DNA of 64,000 nucleotides from Serratia sp. Ag1 (GCF_000743355.1 NZ_JQEI01000023.1:242050-306049); one strand, 5' to 3'. Shown: positions 8,554 to 18,191, counted from the stretch's first letter. Made by a program: numbers and translations. The notes: generated by a model from the letters alone, not told the origin.

Positions 8554-9122
8554 TGACCGATACCCTCAACGATCGTGTGAGCCCCGCACCCGCCGCAGGT
8601 GCACGGGCTGGGCGGAGAAGCAGTGAGATTTCCTCGCGCGATCGGATGCTGCCTGCGTTGTTTGATCGGCTGACGGATTTTGAACCGCAGAACCCACGGG
8701 AAGCGGACAGAAACAAGACCATTTCGCACAGTACGCTGCGGAAAATGATCCTGCGCGATTTGCAATGGCTGTTTAACTGCAACAACAACGAGCCGATGCT
8801 CGAACTGCAGGCATTCCCAGAAGTGCGGCGTTCCACCGTCAACTATGGCATTACGCCGCTGGCGGGGAAAAAAATGTCGGAAATCGAGTGGCCGGATATC
8901 CAGAAAAACCTCACCCAGGCCATCCTCAATTTTGAACCGCGCATTATCCCGAGCCAACTGAAGTTGCTCTGTGTTTCCGGTTGGGATGACCTGGATACGC
9001 ACAACATCTTGTCGATAGAGATCCGTGGGTTGCTGTGGTGCAGCCCCCATCCGCTGGAGTTCTGTTTTCGTTCTGACGTCGATTTGGAAAACGGTTATTT
9101 CAATCTCAAAGACATAGGGTGA
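8553..9122 (+). CDS. tssE: TssE, T6SS baseplate protein (gp25-like)
   Basis: A 189-residue TssE, homologous to the phage T4 gp25 wedge protein. The gp25 signature region is visible as ITPLAGKKMSEIEWPDIQKN (about 100-119) and FEPRIIPSQLKLL (about 128-140), which contains the E-P-R motif. TssE joins TssF, TssG and TssK in the baseplate wedge. The N-terminal 30 residues are Ala/Arg-rich and probably disordered. The gene overlaps tagJ by one base and is 4 bp before tssF, so tagJ-tssE-tssF-tssG form one tight operon. Confidence 0.94.
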   Translation: MTDTLNDRVSPAPAAGARAGRRSSEISSRDRMLPALFDRLTDFEPQNPREADRNKTISHSTLRKMILRDLQWLFNCNNNEPMLELQAFPEVRRSTVNYGITPLAGKKMSEIEWPDIQKNLTQAILNFEPRIIPSQLKLLCVSGWDDLDTHNILSIEIRGLLWCSPHPLEFCFRSDVDLENGYFNLKDIG

Positions 9123-9126
9123 TCAC

Positions 9127-11013
9127 ATGGACAGTAAACTGCTTGAATACTATAACCGTGAACTGCTCTATCTGCGTGAGATGGGCGCGGAGTTTGCTGA
9201 AAGCTACCCGAAGGTCGCGGGGCGTTTAGGGATGCAGGGCATTGACGTCAACGATCCCTACGTTGAGCGCCTGATGGAAGGGTTTGCCTTTCTCACTTCG
9301 CGTATTCAACTGAAAATGGACGCGGAGTTCCCGCGTTTCTCGCAGCGGATGCTGGAGGTGATTTACCCTAATTATCTCTCGCCAACCCCGTCGATGGCGG
9401 TGGCCGAACTGCACCCTGATGGCCGCAAGGGCAACATTAACAGCGGTTTTCTGGTGCCGCGCGGCACGGTGATGACCTGTGATACCTTCAGGAAAAGCGG
9501 GATTGTCTGCAAATATCGCACTGCCCATGACGTGATGCTTTACCCGCTCAGCATCAGCCAGGTTTCACTGGGTGCAGTACCTGCCGATGCCGTCAGCACC
9601 GCCCGCGCCAACCGCAATGCCAGCCGCCATGCGCTGCAGATCCGTCTGCGGCTCGACGATAACGTCACCTTCGACAGCCTGAGCCTGGATAAGCTGATGT
9701 TCTACCTCAGCGGCCAGGATCTGGAAGCCTTGCAGTTGCTGGAACTGCTGATGCAGCACACCACGGGCCTGGTTTGCCTGCCGGTGGGGGGAGCCGCTCG
9801 CCAGGGGCATTACTTGCCGAAAGAGCGGCTGAGCCACGAAGGGTTTGAGGCCGAGCAGGCGCTGTTACCCAACGATCTGCGCAATTTTGATGGTTATCGC
9901 CTGCTGCAAGAGTATTTCGCCTTTCCGGCTCGTTTCCGCTTTTTCAGCGTCGCTGGGCATGCTGCGCTGTTTGGTGCGGGCAAAGCGCAGCATGCCGGGG
10001 TGCGGGAGTTTGACATCGTCCTGTTGTTGGACAAAGAGCTGCCTGCGCTGGCCAAGCGCGTGGATGCCAGCCACCTCGCGCTGCACTGCACGCCGGTGAT
10101 CAACCTGTTTTCCAAGGTGGCAGAGCGTATTACGCTGAATGACAAAACCCATGAATACCATTTGGTGGTCGATAATATTCAACCGCTGGATTATGAGGTT
10201 TTTTCCGTGCAGCGGCTGTGGGGCACCCCGGCTAATAGCCCGCATGAGCAGGAGTTCCGGCCATTTTATTGCACCCACGGGCGCGATGGGCAAAATTACG
10301 GTGCCTATTTCTCGCTACGCCGTTCACCGCGCCCACCGTCAGCCAAAAGTCAACGCCAGGGGTTGCGCAGCAGCTATGCCGGGTCGGAGGTCTTTTTCTC
10401 GCTGGTGGATGCCTATCACACCCCTTGGCGTAACGATCTGGAGTACATCACGGCGGAGGTGCTGGTGACCAACCGCGACCTGCCGCTGTTGCTGCAACGG
10501 CAAGAGGCGCTCTCGTTTGTCGCCTCAGACTCGATCCCGCTGCGTCAGGTCACGTTGAAAACGCCGCTGTCTGCGCCGCGTGCGGCATTGGCAGAAGGCC
10601 GCATCTCCTGGGGCTTAATCAGCCAGTTACAGTTGGATTACCTCAACCTGATGGAAGGGGACGATGAGCAGGGCGCGCGGGCGTTAAGAGAACTACTGAC
10701 GCTGTATGCCAAACTGGATGAACCACAGATTAACAAGGAGATCAAAGGGGTACAGCACTGCCGCCTGTCGCCTTCTTATCACCGTGCGCCAGTGCCCGGG
10801 CCGATTGTGTTCTCGCGTGGTGTGGCTATCGATCTGACGATTGATGAACAGGCGTTTGCTGGCAGCACACCTTATCTGCTTGGCTGTGTGCTGGAGCGGC
10901 TGTTCAGCCGCCTGGTCACCATGAATACCTTTGTCACCACCTCTTTGAGCACGCCGCAGCGCGGTAAGATCGCCCGGTGGGCACCGCGTATCGGCAGGAG
11001 AACCCTGGTATGA
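9127..11013 (+). CDS. tssF: TssF, T6SS baseplate wedge protein
   Basis: A full-length 628-residue TssF. The typical N-terminus YYNRELLYLREMGAEFAESYPKVAGRL is followed by PYVERLMEGFAFLTSRIQ, both hallmarks of the family. TssF forms the core of the baseplate wedge together with TssG and TssE. The C-terminus contains RGVAIDLTIDEQAFAGS, another conserved segment. The stop codon overlaps the tssG start in an ATGA arrangement, indicating translational coupling. Confidence 0.96.
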   Translation: MDSKLLEYYNRELLYLREMGAEFAESYPKVAGRLGMQGIDVNDPYVERLMEGFAFLTSRIQLKMDAEFPRFSQRMLEVIYPNYLSPTPSMAVAELHPDGRKGNINSGFLVPRGTVMTCDTFRKSGIVCKYRTAHDVMLYPLSISQVSLGAVPADAVSTARANRNASRHALQIRLRLDDNVTFDSLSLDKLMFYLSGQDLEALQLLELLMQHTTGLVCLPVGGAARQGHYLPKERLSHEGFEAEQALLPNDLRNFDGYRLLQEYFAFPARFRFFSVAGHAALFGAGKAQHAGVREFDIVLLLDKELPALAKRVDASHLALHCTPVINLFSKVAERITLNDKTHEYHLVVDNIQPLDYEVFSVQRLWGTPANSPHEQEFRPFYCTHGRDGQNYGAYFSLRRSPRPPSAKSQRQGLRSSYAGSEVFFSLVDAYHTPWRNDLEYITAEVLVTNRDLPLLLQRQEALSFVASDSIPLRQVTLKTPLSAPRAALAEGRISWGLISQLQLDYLNLMEGDDEQGARALRELLTLYAKLDEPQINKEIKGVQHCRLSPSYHRAPVPGPIVFSRGVAIDLTIDEQAFAGSTPYLLGCVLERLFSRLVTMNTFVTTSLSTPQRGKIARWAPRIGRRTLV

Positions 11014-12068
11014 GTTCGGCCTTGGAAGTGCGTAATACGCAGCGCCTGCCGGATGATTTCTGGACGACGCTCAGCGAGCAGCCGTACCAACAGGATCTGT
11101 TTCAGATCCTGCGGCGTCTTGATGCACAAGGGGGGCTCGAATGGCCGCTTGGGCGTGCGCCGCATCCGCACCAGGAACCGATACGTTTGGGGCAGCAGCC
11201 TTCGCTGTCGTTCGCCCCTTCAACGCTGGCCAGCGCCGGGCCAGCCAGCGATTCACCAGCCTACCAATTGATGATCTACAGCTTCGGGCTGTTTGGCCCC
11301 AACGGCCCACTGCCGCTGCATTTCACCGAATATGTGCGCGAGCGTTATCTGCACAATCAGGATCGGACGCTGCTCGACTTTATCAACCTGTTCCATCATC
11401 GCCTGATCCTGCTGTTTTACCGCGCCTGGGCCAACAGCCAACCCACCGTATCGCTCGATCGGGAAGACGATCAGGCTTTCACCCGTTACCTTTCTTCGGT
11501 GATTGGGATGGGCACCGACAGGCTACGCCCGCAGGACAGCCTGCCGACCCACGCAAAGTATTTTATGGCTGGGCATCTGGTGCGGCAGGGGCGCGACGCA
11601 GAAGGGTTGGCCAAGATCCTGCGTTATTACTTTCAGGTGCCGGTGCGGATTATCGAGAACATACCCGTGTGGTTGAGTATCGCCCCGGAGCAGCAGACGC
11701 GGCTGGTGGCCGACAAGGGGCTGCAACTGGGGCTCGACGTTTTCCTTGGCCGTGCGGTGCGCGATGTTCAGCACAAGTTCCGCATTGAACTGGGGCCGAT
11801 GTCGCTGGCGGAGTATCAGCGCTTTATGCCCGGCAGCCCGCAGGCGATGGAGTTACGCGACTGGGTGCGGCATTACGTCGGCATCGAATATCTCTGGGAT
11901 GTGCGCCTGATCCTGCGTAAGGAACAGGTCAGCAGAGCGACGCTGAACGGCGGGCAGCGCCTTGGGCTGAGCAGCTGGTTGCGCGATAACGATGGCGCTA
12001 ACGATGCGGGTGACCTGATTTTTTCACCCGAACCCATCGATCCGCATCTTGCCATTAATTTTAATTAA
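11010..12068 (+). CDS. tssG: TssG, T6SS baseplate wedge protein
   Basis: A 352-residue TssG. Conserved parts include PYQQDLFQILRRLDAQ near the N-terminus, PAYQLMIYSFGLFGPNGPLP (about 86-105) and the HRLILLFYRAWANSQP segment. TssG, two copies of TssF and TssE make the baseplate wedge. A longer reading from 10977 is open but would lie deep inside tssF. The ATG at 11010 has GGAG at 10997-11000 and overlaps the tssF stop as ATGA, so it is preferred. A 22-bp gap separates it from clpV. Confidence 0.95.
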   Translation: MSSALEVRNTQRLPDDFWTTLSEQPYQQDLFQILRRLDAQGGLEWPLGRAPHPHQEPIRLGQQPSLSFAPSTLASAGPASDSPAYQLMIYSFGLFGPNGPLPLHFTEYVRERYLHNQDRTLLDFINLFHHRLILLFYRAWANSQPTVSLDREDDQAFTRYLSSVIGMGTDRLRPQDSLPTHAKYFMAGHLVRQGRDAEGLAKILRYYFQVPVRIIENIPVWLSIAPEQQTRLVADKGLQLGLDVFLGRAVRDVQHKFRIELGPMSLAEYQRFMPGSPQAMELRDWVRHYVGIEYLWDVRLILRKEQVSRATLNGGQRLGLSSWLRDNDGANDAGDLIFSPEPIDPHLAINFN

Positions 12069-12090
12069 AACAGATGATTAAGGTGTAACT

Positions 12091-14712
12091 ATGAGAGAGA
12101 TCAGCCGCGCAGTTTTGTTTGGTAAGTTAAACGGCCTGTTACTCAGCAGCCTGGAAAATGCCACCGCATTTTGCAAACTCCGGGGCAACCCTTACGTTGA
12201 ACTGGCTCACTGGATCCATCAGTTGCTGCAGCATCCCGAAGGGGACTGGCAACAGATTATCCGCCACTTTGGCATCAATGCGGGCAAGCTGGGTGAGGAC
12301 GTGATCGCCGCTATTGATCGGCTGCCGCGCGGTGCCAGCTCGGTTTCTGATCTGTCGGAACATATCGACAGCGCCGTGGAACGTTCGTGGGTCTTTGGCT
12401 CGCTGAAGTTCGGGGCTCAACAGATTCGTGGCGGGCACCTGCTGCTGGGGATGCTCAACACCACCAATCTGCATAACCAACTGTTGGCCATTTCCCCCTG
12501 TTTTAAGCAGATTAACAGCGAAAGCCTGTTACAGCAGTTCGAGGCGGTTCTGGCGGCATCTGCCGAAACGCAGGCCGAGCAGAGCAACAATACGCTGGCA
12601 GCCCCGCGCAGCGGTGAAAGCATGCTGGAACAATACGGTAGCAACCTGACGGAAAAAGCACGCCGTGGTGAGCTGGATCCGGTGACCGGGCGTGATGAAG
12701 AGATCCGGCAGATCGTGGATATCCTGATGCGCCGTCGGCAGAACAACCCGTTGCTGACCGGTGAGGCGGGGGTAGGGAAAACCGCGGTGGTGGAAGGGTT
12801 GGCGGCCTATATCGCCGCTGGTGACGTGCCGCCGAAACTGCGGGACGTCACGCTGTATCAACTGGATATGGGGATGCTGCAGGCGGGGGCGGGAGCCAAG
12901 GGCGAGTTTGAACAGCGCCTGCGGGCGGTGATTGACGAAGTGCAGTCCAGCCCGTCACCGATCATTCTGTTTGTTGATGAAATCCACACGCTGATCGGCG
13001 CAGGTGGCGCGCAGGGCACCGGCGATGCGGCCAACCTGCTGAAACCTGCTCTGGCGCGCGGTCAGTTGCGCACTATCGGGGCCACTACCTGGTCGGAATA
13101 TAAAAAATACATCGAAAAGGATCCGGCCCTGACGCGTCGCTTCCAAGTGGTGCAGGTGCTTGAACCGGACGAGAGAAAAGCGGTGCTGATGCTGCGCCAC
13201 CTGCGTCACACGCTGGAGCAGCATCACCAGATCATCCTGCTGGATGAGGCGGTAGAGGCGGCGGTGCGCCTGTCTCACCGTTATATTCCCGATCGTCAGT
13301 TGCCGGATAAAGCCATCAGCCTGTTGGATACCGCTTGTGCCAGAGTCGCGGTCAGCCAGCATGGCGAACCGGGTCGGGTGGAAAGTTGCCGCCGCCAGAT
13401 CGAAGCGCTGGAAACCGAGCTGGAAGTGGCGGTGCGCGACGTGCGCATCGGTGCCGGTGACGCGCAGCGCCCACAGCAGATAAAACAGCAGTTGGAGCAG
13501 GTGCAGCAAAGGTTGGCGATTCTGAACGCCCGTTGGAACGATGAGCGAGTGCTGGTGAACGAGATTATCGAGCTGCGCGCCAGGCTTTATCGGCCTGGTG
13601 AGGCCGAGGATGAAGGAAGTGAAGACGCGCTGCGTGCGGAGCTTTGCGAATTGCAGCAACAGTTGGCAGCGCTGCAGGGGGACGATCCGCTGCTGTTCTC
13701 CTCGGTGGATGCCAACACCATCGCCTCGGTAGTGGCCGATTGGACCGGGATCCCGCTGGGCCGCATGATGAAAAATGAAGTGGAAGCGGTGCTCAAACTG
13801 GCAGACAGCTTAAACGAGCGGGTGATTGGTCAGAAACATGGCCTGGAACTGATCGCTCGCCGCCTGATCACTTCGCGTGCCAGCCTGGATGATCCTAATA
13901 AACCCATCGGGGTATTTATGCTGTGCGGCCCTTCTGGCGTTGGCAAAACCGAGACTGCGCACGCGCTGGCAGAAAACTTCTACGGCGGCGAGCGTAACGT
14001 TATCACCATCAACATGAGCGAGTTTCAGGAACCCCACACCGTGTCCACGTTGAAAGGGGCCCCCCCTGGTTATGTGGGTTACGGTGAAGGGGGCGTGTTG
14101 ACCGAAGCGGTGCGCCGCCGCCCTTACAGCGTGATTCTGCTTGATGAGATCGAAAAAGCGCACTCCGACGTGCATGAAATCTTTTATCAGGTGTTCGATA
14201 AAGGCTGGATGGAAGATGGCGAAGGGCAGCGTATCGATTTCCGTAACACCATTATCATTCTGACCTCTAACGTGGGTGGCGAGGTGGTGAGCGCGTTGTG
14301 TGCCGATCCGGCCATGCCGCCAGAATCTGAACAGCTCACCGCTGCGTTACGCGATCCCCTGCTGCGGGCGTTCCCCGCCGCGTTGCTTGGCCGCTTGAAT
14401 GTGATCCCTTACTACCCGCTCAGCGACGCGGTGCTAGGGGATATTGTGAAGTTGCAGTTGGAACGTGTCCGCAAGCGTCTGTTAGAGAATCACCACATTA
14501 CCTGCTCGTTTGATGACGAGGTGATCCAGCAGATCGTCAACCGTTGTACGGAGGTGGAGTCCGGTGGACGGATGGTGGATACCATTCTGACCAACACCTT
14601 GTTGCCGCAAATCAGCCACCGCTTGCTGACTGCCAGCACCGAGTTGCAGCAGTTCCGGCATTTGCATATCAGCTATGCCGATAAGGCGTTTGTCTATGAC
14701 TTCCAGGCGTAA
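12091..14712 (+). CDS. clpV: TssH/ClpV, T6SS sheath-recycling AAA+ ATPase
   Basis: An 873-residue ClpB-like ATPase. Domains in order: an N-terminal helical Clp-N region (about 1-160), AAA1 with Walker A GEAGVGKTA (about 225) and Walker B LFVDEIHTLIGAG, a coiled-coil middle domain (about 405-520), and AAA2 with GPSGVGKTE (about 613) and ILLDEIEKAH. ClpV extracts TssC from contracted sheaths so that subunits can be reused. All nucleotide-binding motifs look intact. The PEYTPLVGYGEGG-type pore region is present in AAA2 as PPGYVGYGEGGVLTEAVR. It sits between tssG and the kinase gene on the same strand. Confidence 0.96.
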   Translation: MREISRAVLFGKLNGLLLSSLENATAFCKLRGNPYVELAHWIHQLLQHPEGDWQQIIRHFGINAGKLGEDVIAAIDRLPRGASSVSDLSEHIDSAVERSWVFGSLKFGAQQIRGGHLLLGMLNTTNLHNQLLAISPCFKQINSESLLQQFEAVLAASAETQAEQSNNTLAAPRSGESMLEQYGSNLTEKARRGELDPVTGRDEEIRQIVDILMRRRQNNPLLTGEAGVGKTAVVEGLAAYIAAGDVPPKLRDVTLYQLDMGMLQAGAGAKGEFEQRLRAVIDEVQSSPSPIILFVDEIHTLIGAGGAQGTGDAANLLKPALARGQLRTIGATTWSEYKKYIEKDPALTRRFQVVQVLEPDERKAVLMLRHLRHTLEQHHQIILLDEAVEAAVRLSHRYIPDRQLPDKAISLLDTACARVAVSQHGEPGRVESCRRQIEALETELEVAVRDVRIGAGDAQRPQQIKQQLEQVQQRLAILNARWNDERVLVNEIIELRARLYRPGEAEDEGSEDALRAELCELQQQLAALQGDDPLLFSSVDANTIASVVADWTGIPLGRMMKNEVEAVLKLADSLNERVIGQKHGLELIARRLITSRASLDDPNKPIGVFMLCGPSGVGKTETAHALAENFYGGERNVITINMSEFQEPHTVSTLKGAPPGYVGYGEGGVLTEAVRRRPYSVILLDEIEKAHSDVHEIFYQVFDKGWMEDGEGQRIDFRNTIIILTSNVGGEVVSALCADPAMPPESEQLTAALRDPLLRAFPAALLGRLNVIPYYPLSDAVLGDIVKLQLERVRKRLLENHHITCSFDDEVIQQIVNRCTEVESGGRMVDTILTNTLLPQISHRLLTASTELQQFRHLHISYADKAFVYDFQA

Positions 14713-14730
14713 TGGCGGGGAGTGCGGCCC

Positions 14731-15642
14731 ATGCTGATACAACCGGCAGGGCCGCTGATGGAAACATTCGGCTGCGGCGCTCAGGCGCTGCATACGGGCT
14801 ATCGTTTCGCGCAGTTGGAAATTCAGCAAGTGATTGGCGAAGGTGGCTTTAGCATCGTTTATCAGGCTTTCGATCACCGCCAGCAGCGCTGCGTGGCCGT
14901 GAAGGAGTATTTCCCCACCACCATCGCGGTGCGCAACCGTGACGGCACAGTATTACCCCGGAACCCCTTCTTGCAGGCGACGTTCAACGCTGGGCGCGAT
15001 TACTTTCGCCAGGAAGCCAAAATACTCGACAGCCTGGTCCACCCCTGCATACCGCAGATTTTGGGCTTCTGGCAGGAGAATGGCACGGCTTATATCAGTA
15101 CGCCGCTGTACAGAGGCCAAACCCTGAAAAAGTGCTACGCGGAGAACCCCGCCATAGTGACCGAGCGTTGGCTCAGAAAGCTGCTGGCCACGTTGTTGAA
15201 TACCGTGGCCGCCGTGCATCAGCAGGGCTGCCTGCATCGGGATATTTCATGGGATAACATACAGATCGGCAAGCACCATCCCCCGGTTCTGCTGGACTTT
15301 GGCTCCGCCTGTTTTCTGGCTGCTGATTGTCTGAAAAAGACCAATCTGGTGTTAAAACCCGGTTTTTCCCCACCGGAACTCTATTGCAACTCGGGAGGAT
15401 ACGCCCATGGCCCTTGGTCAGATATCTACTCCATCGGCGCGTTGGTGTTTACGCTGATGAGCGGTCGTTTGCCGCCGGTCAGCCTGACGCGCTGCATTGA
15501 AGACCGCTATCAGCCGCTTGTGCAGTGCCAACCGTCGGGTTATTCACCGCAGTTCTTGGTGGCTATCGACAGCGCACTGGCGGTTAACCCAGCCGAACGG
15601 CCACAGGATATTGCTGCCTTTGCCCGACTGTTGGCTATTTAA
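14731..15642 (+). CDS. Soluble Ser/Thr protein kinase of the T6SS (PpkA-like, kinase domain only)
   Basis: A 303-residue Hanks-type kinase. The glycine loop GEGGFS (about 36-41), the ATP lysine in VAVKEY (about 57), an alpha-C glutamate in RQEAKILDSL, the catalytic loop HRDISWDN (about 169-176) and the DFG motif (about 189) are all present, so it should be active. Ser and Trp replace the usual Lys-Pro of the catalytic loop. The expected partners are the FHA protein TagH and the phosphatase in this locus. Unlike classical PpkA it has no membrane segment or periplasmic sensor domain. ATG 14731 is chosen over GTG 14722 because of GGGGAG at 14717-14722. The last 8 bp overlap the convergent chaperone gene. 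Confidence 0.85.
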   Translation: MLIQPAGPLMETFGCGAQALHTGYRFAQLEIQQVIGEGGFSIVYQAFDHRQQRCVAVKEYFPTTIAVRNRDGTVLPRNPFLQATFNAGRDYFRQEAKILDSLVHPCIPQILGFWQENGTAYISTPLYRGQTLKKCYAENPAIVTERWLRKLLATLLNTVAAVHQQGCLHRDISWDNIQIGKHHPPVLLDFGSACFLAADCLKKTNLVLKPGFSPPELYCNSGGYAHGPWSDIYSIGALVFTLMSGRLPPVSLTRCIEDRYQPLVQCQPSGYSPQFLVAIDSALAVNPAERPQDIAAFARLLAI

Positions 15643-16336
15643 TCGCGGCGCTAAAGGGAATGACGGAACCGTAGTCGTTAACAAAACTGCCGCTAATCTG
15701 GTGGCCCGCTCGCCCCGGTAGTTTCAGGATGCGTGTGGAATGGGGGGGAACCAGGGTTCCTTCGAGTTTTTGGCCATTCACCGACAGGTTCGCGAACGAG
15801 ACATAGTAGGGCGTCGGGTTGTTGGCCTGCACGCTTTGGCCCTGGGTGCTCCAGGCGATCGCTTTGGCGGCTTCGTTGGCATCGCCGGGTAAACCGACTG
15901 GGCGATAGAACAGTTTGATACGGTTACGGAAAGCTATCTGTGGGTGTTGAGCATCGGCTTCGCTGCGGTTTTTGGAGGGGATCTCCAGCACGTTCAGCCA
16001 GAACAGCGATTCCTGATTCATCGGCAGCGTGTTGCCGGTATAGCTGAAGCGCAACGTTTGGCTTTTACCCGGTTCGAGCTGGTTGATGGCGGGGCTGAGC
16101 AAAATGGGTGTGGCGATTGTCTCCGGTTGGGCGTCTGCATCACCGTTATCGATCCAGTTTTGTAACAGCACGGTGGATGAACCCACGTTTTTGACCTGAA
16201 GAGTGACGTTGGTGGCATCGGACAGGTAGATCACCCGAGTGCCGTTAATCTGTATGCTGGCCGAAGTCGCGCTGCTGAACAGGGCAACCGTGGCGAAAGT
16301 GCAAGCCTGACGTAAATTGAGTGGGAAAAGTTGCAT
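15635..16336 (-). CDS. Fimbrial-type periplasmic chaperone (PapD-like), orphan
   Basis: A 233-residue PapD-family chaperone. A signal peptide (MQLFPLNLRQACTFATVALF, cleaved near SATSA) precedes the first Ig-like domain. The family's two subunit-anchoring residues are recognisable as the Arg in GTRVIYL and the Lys in RNRIKLFYRP. These proteins donate a strand to pilin subunits and pass them to an outer-membrane usher. No usher or subunit gene lies beside it, so its client is unknown: either a remnant of a fimbrial operon or a chaperone working with genes elsewhere. The ATG at 16336 follows CAGGAG; a longer upstream reading lacks a signal-peptide start. Confidence 0.85.
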   Translation of the reverse strand: MQLFPLNLRQACTFATVALFSSATSASIQINGTRVIYLSDATNVTLQVKNVGSSTVLLQNWIDNGDADAQPETIATPILLSPAINQLEPGKSQTLRFSYTGNTLPMNQESLFWLNVLEIPSKNRSEADAQHPQIAFRNRIKLFYRPVGLPGDANEAAKAIAWSTQGQSVQANNPTPYYVSFANLSVNGQKLEGTLVPPHSTRILKLPGRAGHQISGSFVNDYGSVIPFSAAIK

Positions 16337-16465
16337 AGAACACTCCTGCGCAGATGCGGCTTGAAACATGATCAATAGCATAGCTCAGGTTGAAATTGGC
16401 GAAGCAGCAGTTAAAGGATATTTAGCGCCGTAAAGGCGGCGATTGAATGGTAAAGATTGGCAGGA

Positions 16466-16492
16466 TTGCAGAGCCCATTTGGGGCCCTGCAA
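16466..16492 (-). terminator. Hairpin downstream of purK
   Basis: TTGCAGAGCCC and GGGCCCTGCAA flank a 5-base loop, with one mismatch in an 11-bp stem. It lies just past the purK stop and could end the purEK message or protect its 3' end. No T-run follows, so it is not a textbook intrinsic terminator. Confidence 0.5.
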
Positions 16493-16505
16493 CCGCTCAG
16501 AACCG

Positions 16506-17573
16506 TTAGCCCAGCGTTTGCCGTGCCCAGGCTAAACCACTTTGATATTCGGCTGGTAGCAGGGGAGCCAGAGCCTGTAACGCCTGCTGCAGCGAGGCCG
16601 CATCAGGATCGTTGAGGTTCAGGTGCCCCACTTTGCGGCCTGCACGCACCTCTTTTTCATACCAATGCAAATGCACCAGCGGCAGCGCCAACCATTGCCG
16701 ATTCACCGCCGTGCCGATCAGGTTGACCATTACCGACGGCGTATTCACTACCGGTGTTGGCAGCGGCAAACCCAGAATGGCACGTAAATGCAGCTCGAAC
16801 TGGCTGATAGAAGCACCATTTTGCGTCCAGTGCCCGCTGTTGTGCACCCGGGGTGCCAACTCGTTGATCAGCAAACGATCGCCGACGATAAAGCATTCCA
16901 TCGCCATCACGCCAACGTAGTTCAGCTCATTGAGAATGGCAGACAGCATCTGCTCGGCCTGTTGCTGCAACGCCGGGTCTGGCTGTGGCAGAACGACGCT
17001 GGTGCGCAAAATACCGTCTTCGTGCAGATTGTGGGTCAACGGGTAGAACACCGACTGACCATCATGGCCACGCGCCCCGACCAATGACACTTCGCCAGAG
17101 AAATTGATCCCCTGCTCGACAATGCATTCGCCGTAAGCCTCAGCCAGTAATTGGTTTTCCTGGCCTGGGCGTAGGCGCCACTGGCCACGGCCATCGTAGC
17201 CGCCGACACGGCGCTTGACGATCGCCAATTCACCGAGATTCGCAAACACCTGCGGCCATTGTTCCGGGCTTGCCAGCAACTGCCACGGCGCGGTAGCCAG
17301 ATTCAGATGGTCGAGCAGCTGTTTTTGCGTCAGACGATCGGCCAGGCGCGGGAAAATATCGCGGTTGACGAAGTTGTTGTGTACGGCGAGTTCGCGCGTC
17401 AGCGCGGTTTCTGGCCAGCGCTCGATCTCGGCGGTGATCACGCTGTTCTGATAGGGCACCGCTTCCGGTTCTGCATCCAGGCCCACCGGATAAACCGCAA
17501 TCCCCAGCGGTTCGCCAGCCTGACGCAGCATGCGCCCCAGTTGGCCGTTCCCCAGTACGCAAACCGGCTTCAT
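16506..17573 (-). CDS. purK: N5-carboxyaminoimidazole ribonucleotide synthase
   Basis: A 355-residue PurK. It opens with the ATP-grasp family's [17 protein letters not shown] segment and contains [14 protein letters not shown] (about 135-148, nucleotide loop) and [25 protein letters not shown] (about 225-249, metal and substrate-binding Glu and Asn). It converts AIR, bicarbonate and ATP to N5-CAIR in de novo purine synthesis; PurE then makes CAIR. Its start overlaps the purE stop by four bases, so the two are translationally coupled, as in E. coli. Full length. Confidence 0.97.
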   Translation of the reverse strand: MKPVCVLGNGQLGRMLRQAGEPLGIAVYPVGLDAEPEAVPYQNSVITAEIERWPETALTRELAVHNNFVNRDIFPRLADRLTQKQLLDHLNLATAPWQLLASPEQWPQVFANLGELAIVKRRVGGYDGRGQWRLRPGQENQLLAEAYGECIVEQGINFSGEVSLVGARGHDGQSVFYPLTHNLHEDGILRTSVVLPQPDPALQQQAEQMLSAILNELNYVGVMAMECFIVGDRLLINELAPRVHNSGHWTQNGASISQFELHLRAILGLPLPTPVVNTPSVMVNLIGTAVNRQWLALPLVHLHWYEKEVRAGRKVGHLNLNDPDAASLQQALQALAPLLPAEYQSGLAWARQTLG

Positions 17574-18094
17574 GCGCCCTCCCGTGGGTCTGGGTGGTTC
17601 AGCACCTCGTCGGTTTGTGCCTGACGCCAGGCGGCCAGGCGTTGGGCCAGCGCTGCGTCGTGCAACGCCAGGATTTGTGCGGCCAATAAACCGGCATTAG
17701 CGGCACCGGCTTTGCCAATCGCCAGCGTGCCGACGGGAATGCCGCGTGGCATCTGCACAATGGAGTAAAGGCTATCGACGCCGCTCAAAGCGGCGCTTTG
17801 CACCGGAACACCCAACACCGGAATCAGCGTTTTCGCCGCCAGCATGCCCGGCAAGTGCGCTGCACCGCCAGCACCGGCAATGATGACGTCAAAACCGATG
17901 GCGCTGGCATGCTCGGCAAAGCTGAACAACTTGTCTGGCGTGCGATGGGCGGAGACGACTTCGACATGGAAAGGGACATCAAGCTGGGTCAGGACTTCAG
18001 CCGCGAACTGCATGGTGGCCCAGTCACTTTTTGATCCCATAACAATTGCGATTTTAACCTCAGCCTTGGTGGCTGAAGCAGCGTTGGCTCCCAT
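17570..18094 (-). CDS. purE: N5-carboxyaminoimidazole ribonucleotide mutase
   Basis: A 174-residue class I Pur[14 protein letters not shown] (about 17-29), [10 protein letters not shown] (about 54-63, catalytic His) and [19 protein letters not shown] (about 79-97) are the signature stretches. It moves the carboxylate of N5-CAIR to carbon 4. The ATG at 18094 has AGGAG ten bases upstream; an upstream in-frame ATG at 18163 would add residues not seen in PurE proteins. A near-perfect PurR operator lies at 18176-18191, so purEK should be repressed by PurR with hypoxanthine or guanine. Confidence 0.97.
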   Translation of the reverse strand: MGANAASATKAEVKIAIVMGSKSDWATMQFAAEVLTQLDVPFHVEVVSAHRTPDKLFSFAEHASAIGFDVIIAGAGGAAHLPGMLAAKTLIPVLGVPVQSAALSGVDSLYSIVQMPRGIPVGTLAIGKAGAANAGLLAAQILALHDAALAQRLAAWRQAQTDEVLNHPDPREGA

Positions 18095-18175
18095 GTGGAT
18101 ATGGCTCCTGTCGTTGTACAGAGGTCGGCCCGGCAGGCCGGATGAGGGCGTAGAGCATATCATGAGTGTATGGCG

Positions 18176-18191
18176 AGGAAAACGGTTGCGT
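18176..18191 (-). promoter_or_regulatory. PurR operator upstream of purEK
   Basis: AGGAAAACGGTTGCGT matches the enterobacterial PurR consensus (ACGCAAACGTTTTCNT read in reverse) at all positions except one central base. It lies about 80 bp upstream of the purE start codon, as in the E. coli purEK operon. The consensus is established knowledge; binding here is inferred. Confidence 0.75.

Noticed and set aside
11141..11788. Plus-strand frame of 215 codons inside tssG
   Set aside because: Out-of-frame shadow of tssG, Arg- and Ala-rich, without a start signal.
12955..13659. Minus-strand frame of 234 codons
   Set aside because: Antisense to clpV AAA1 and middle domain; no recognisable protein.
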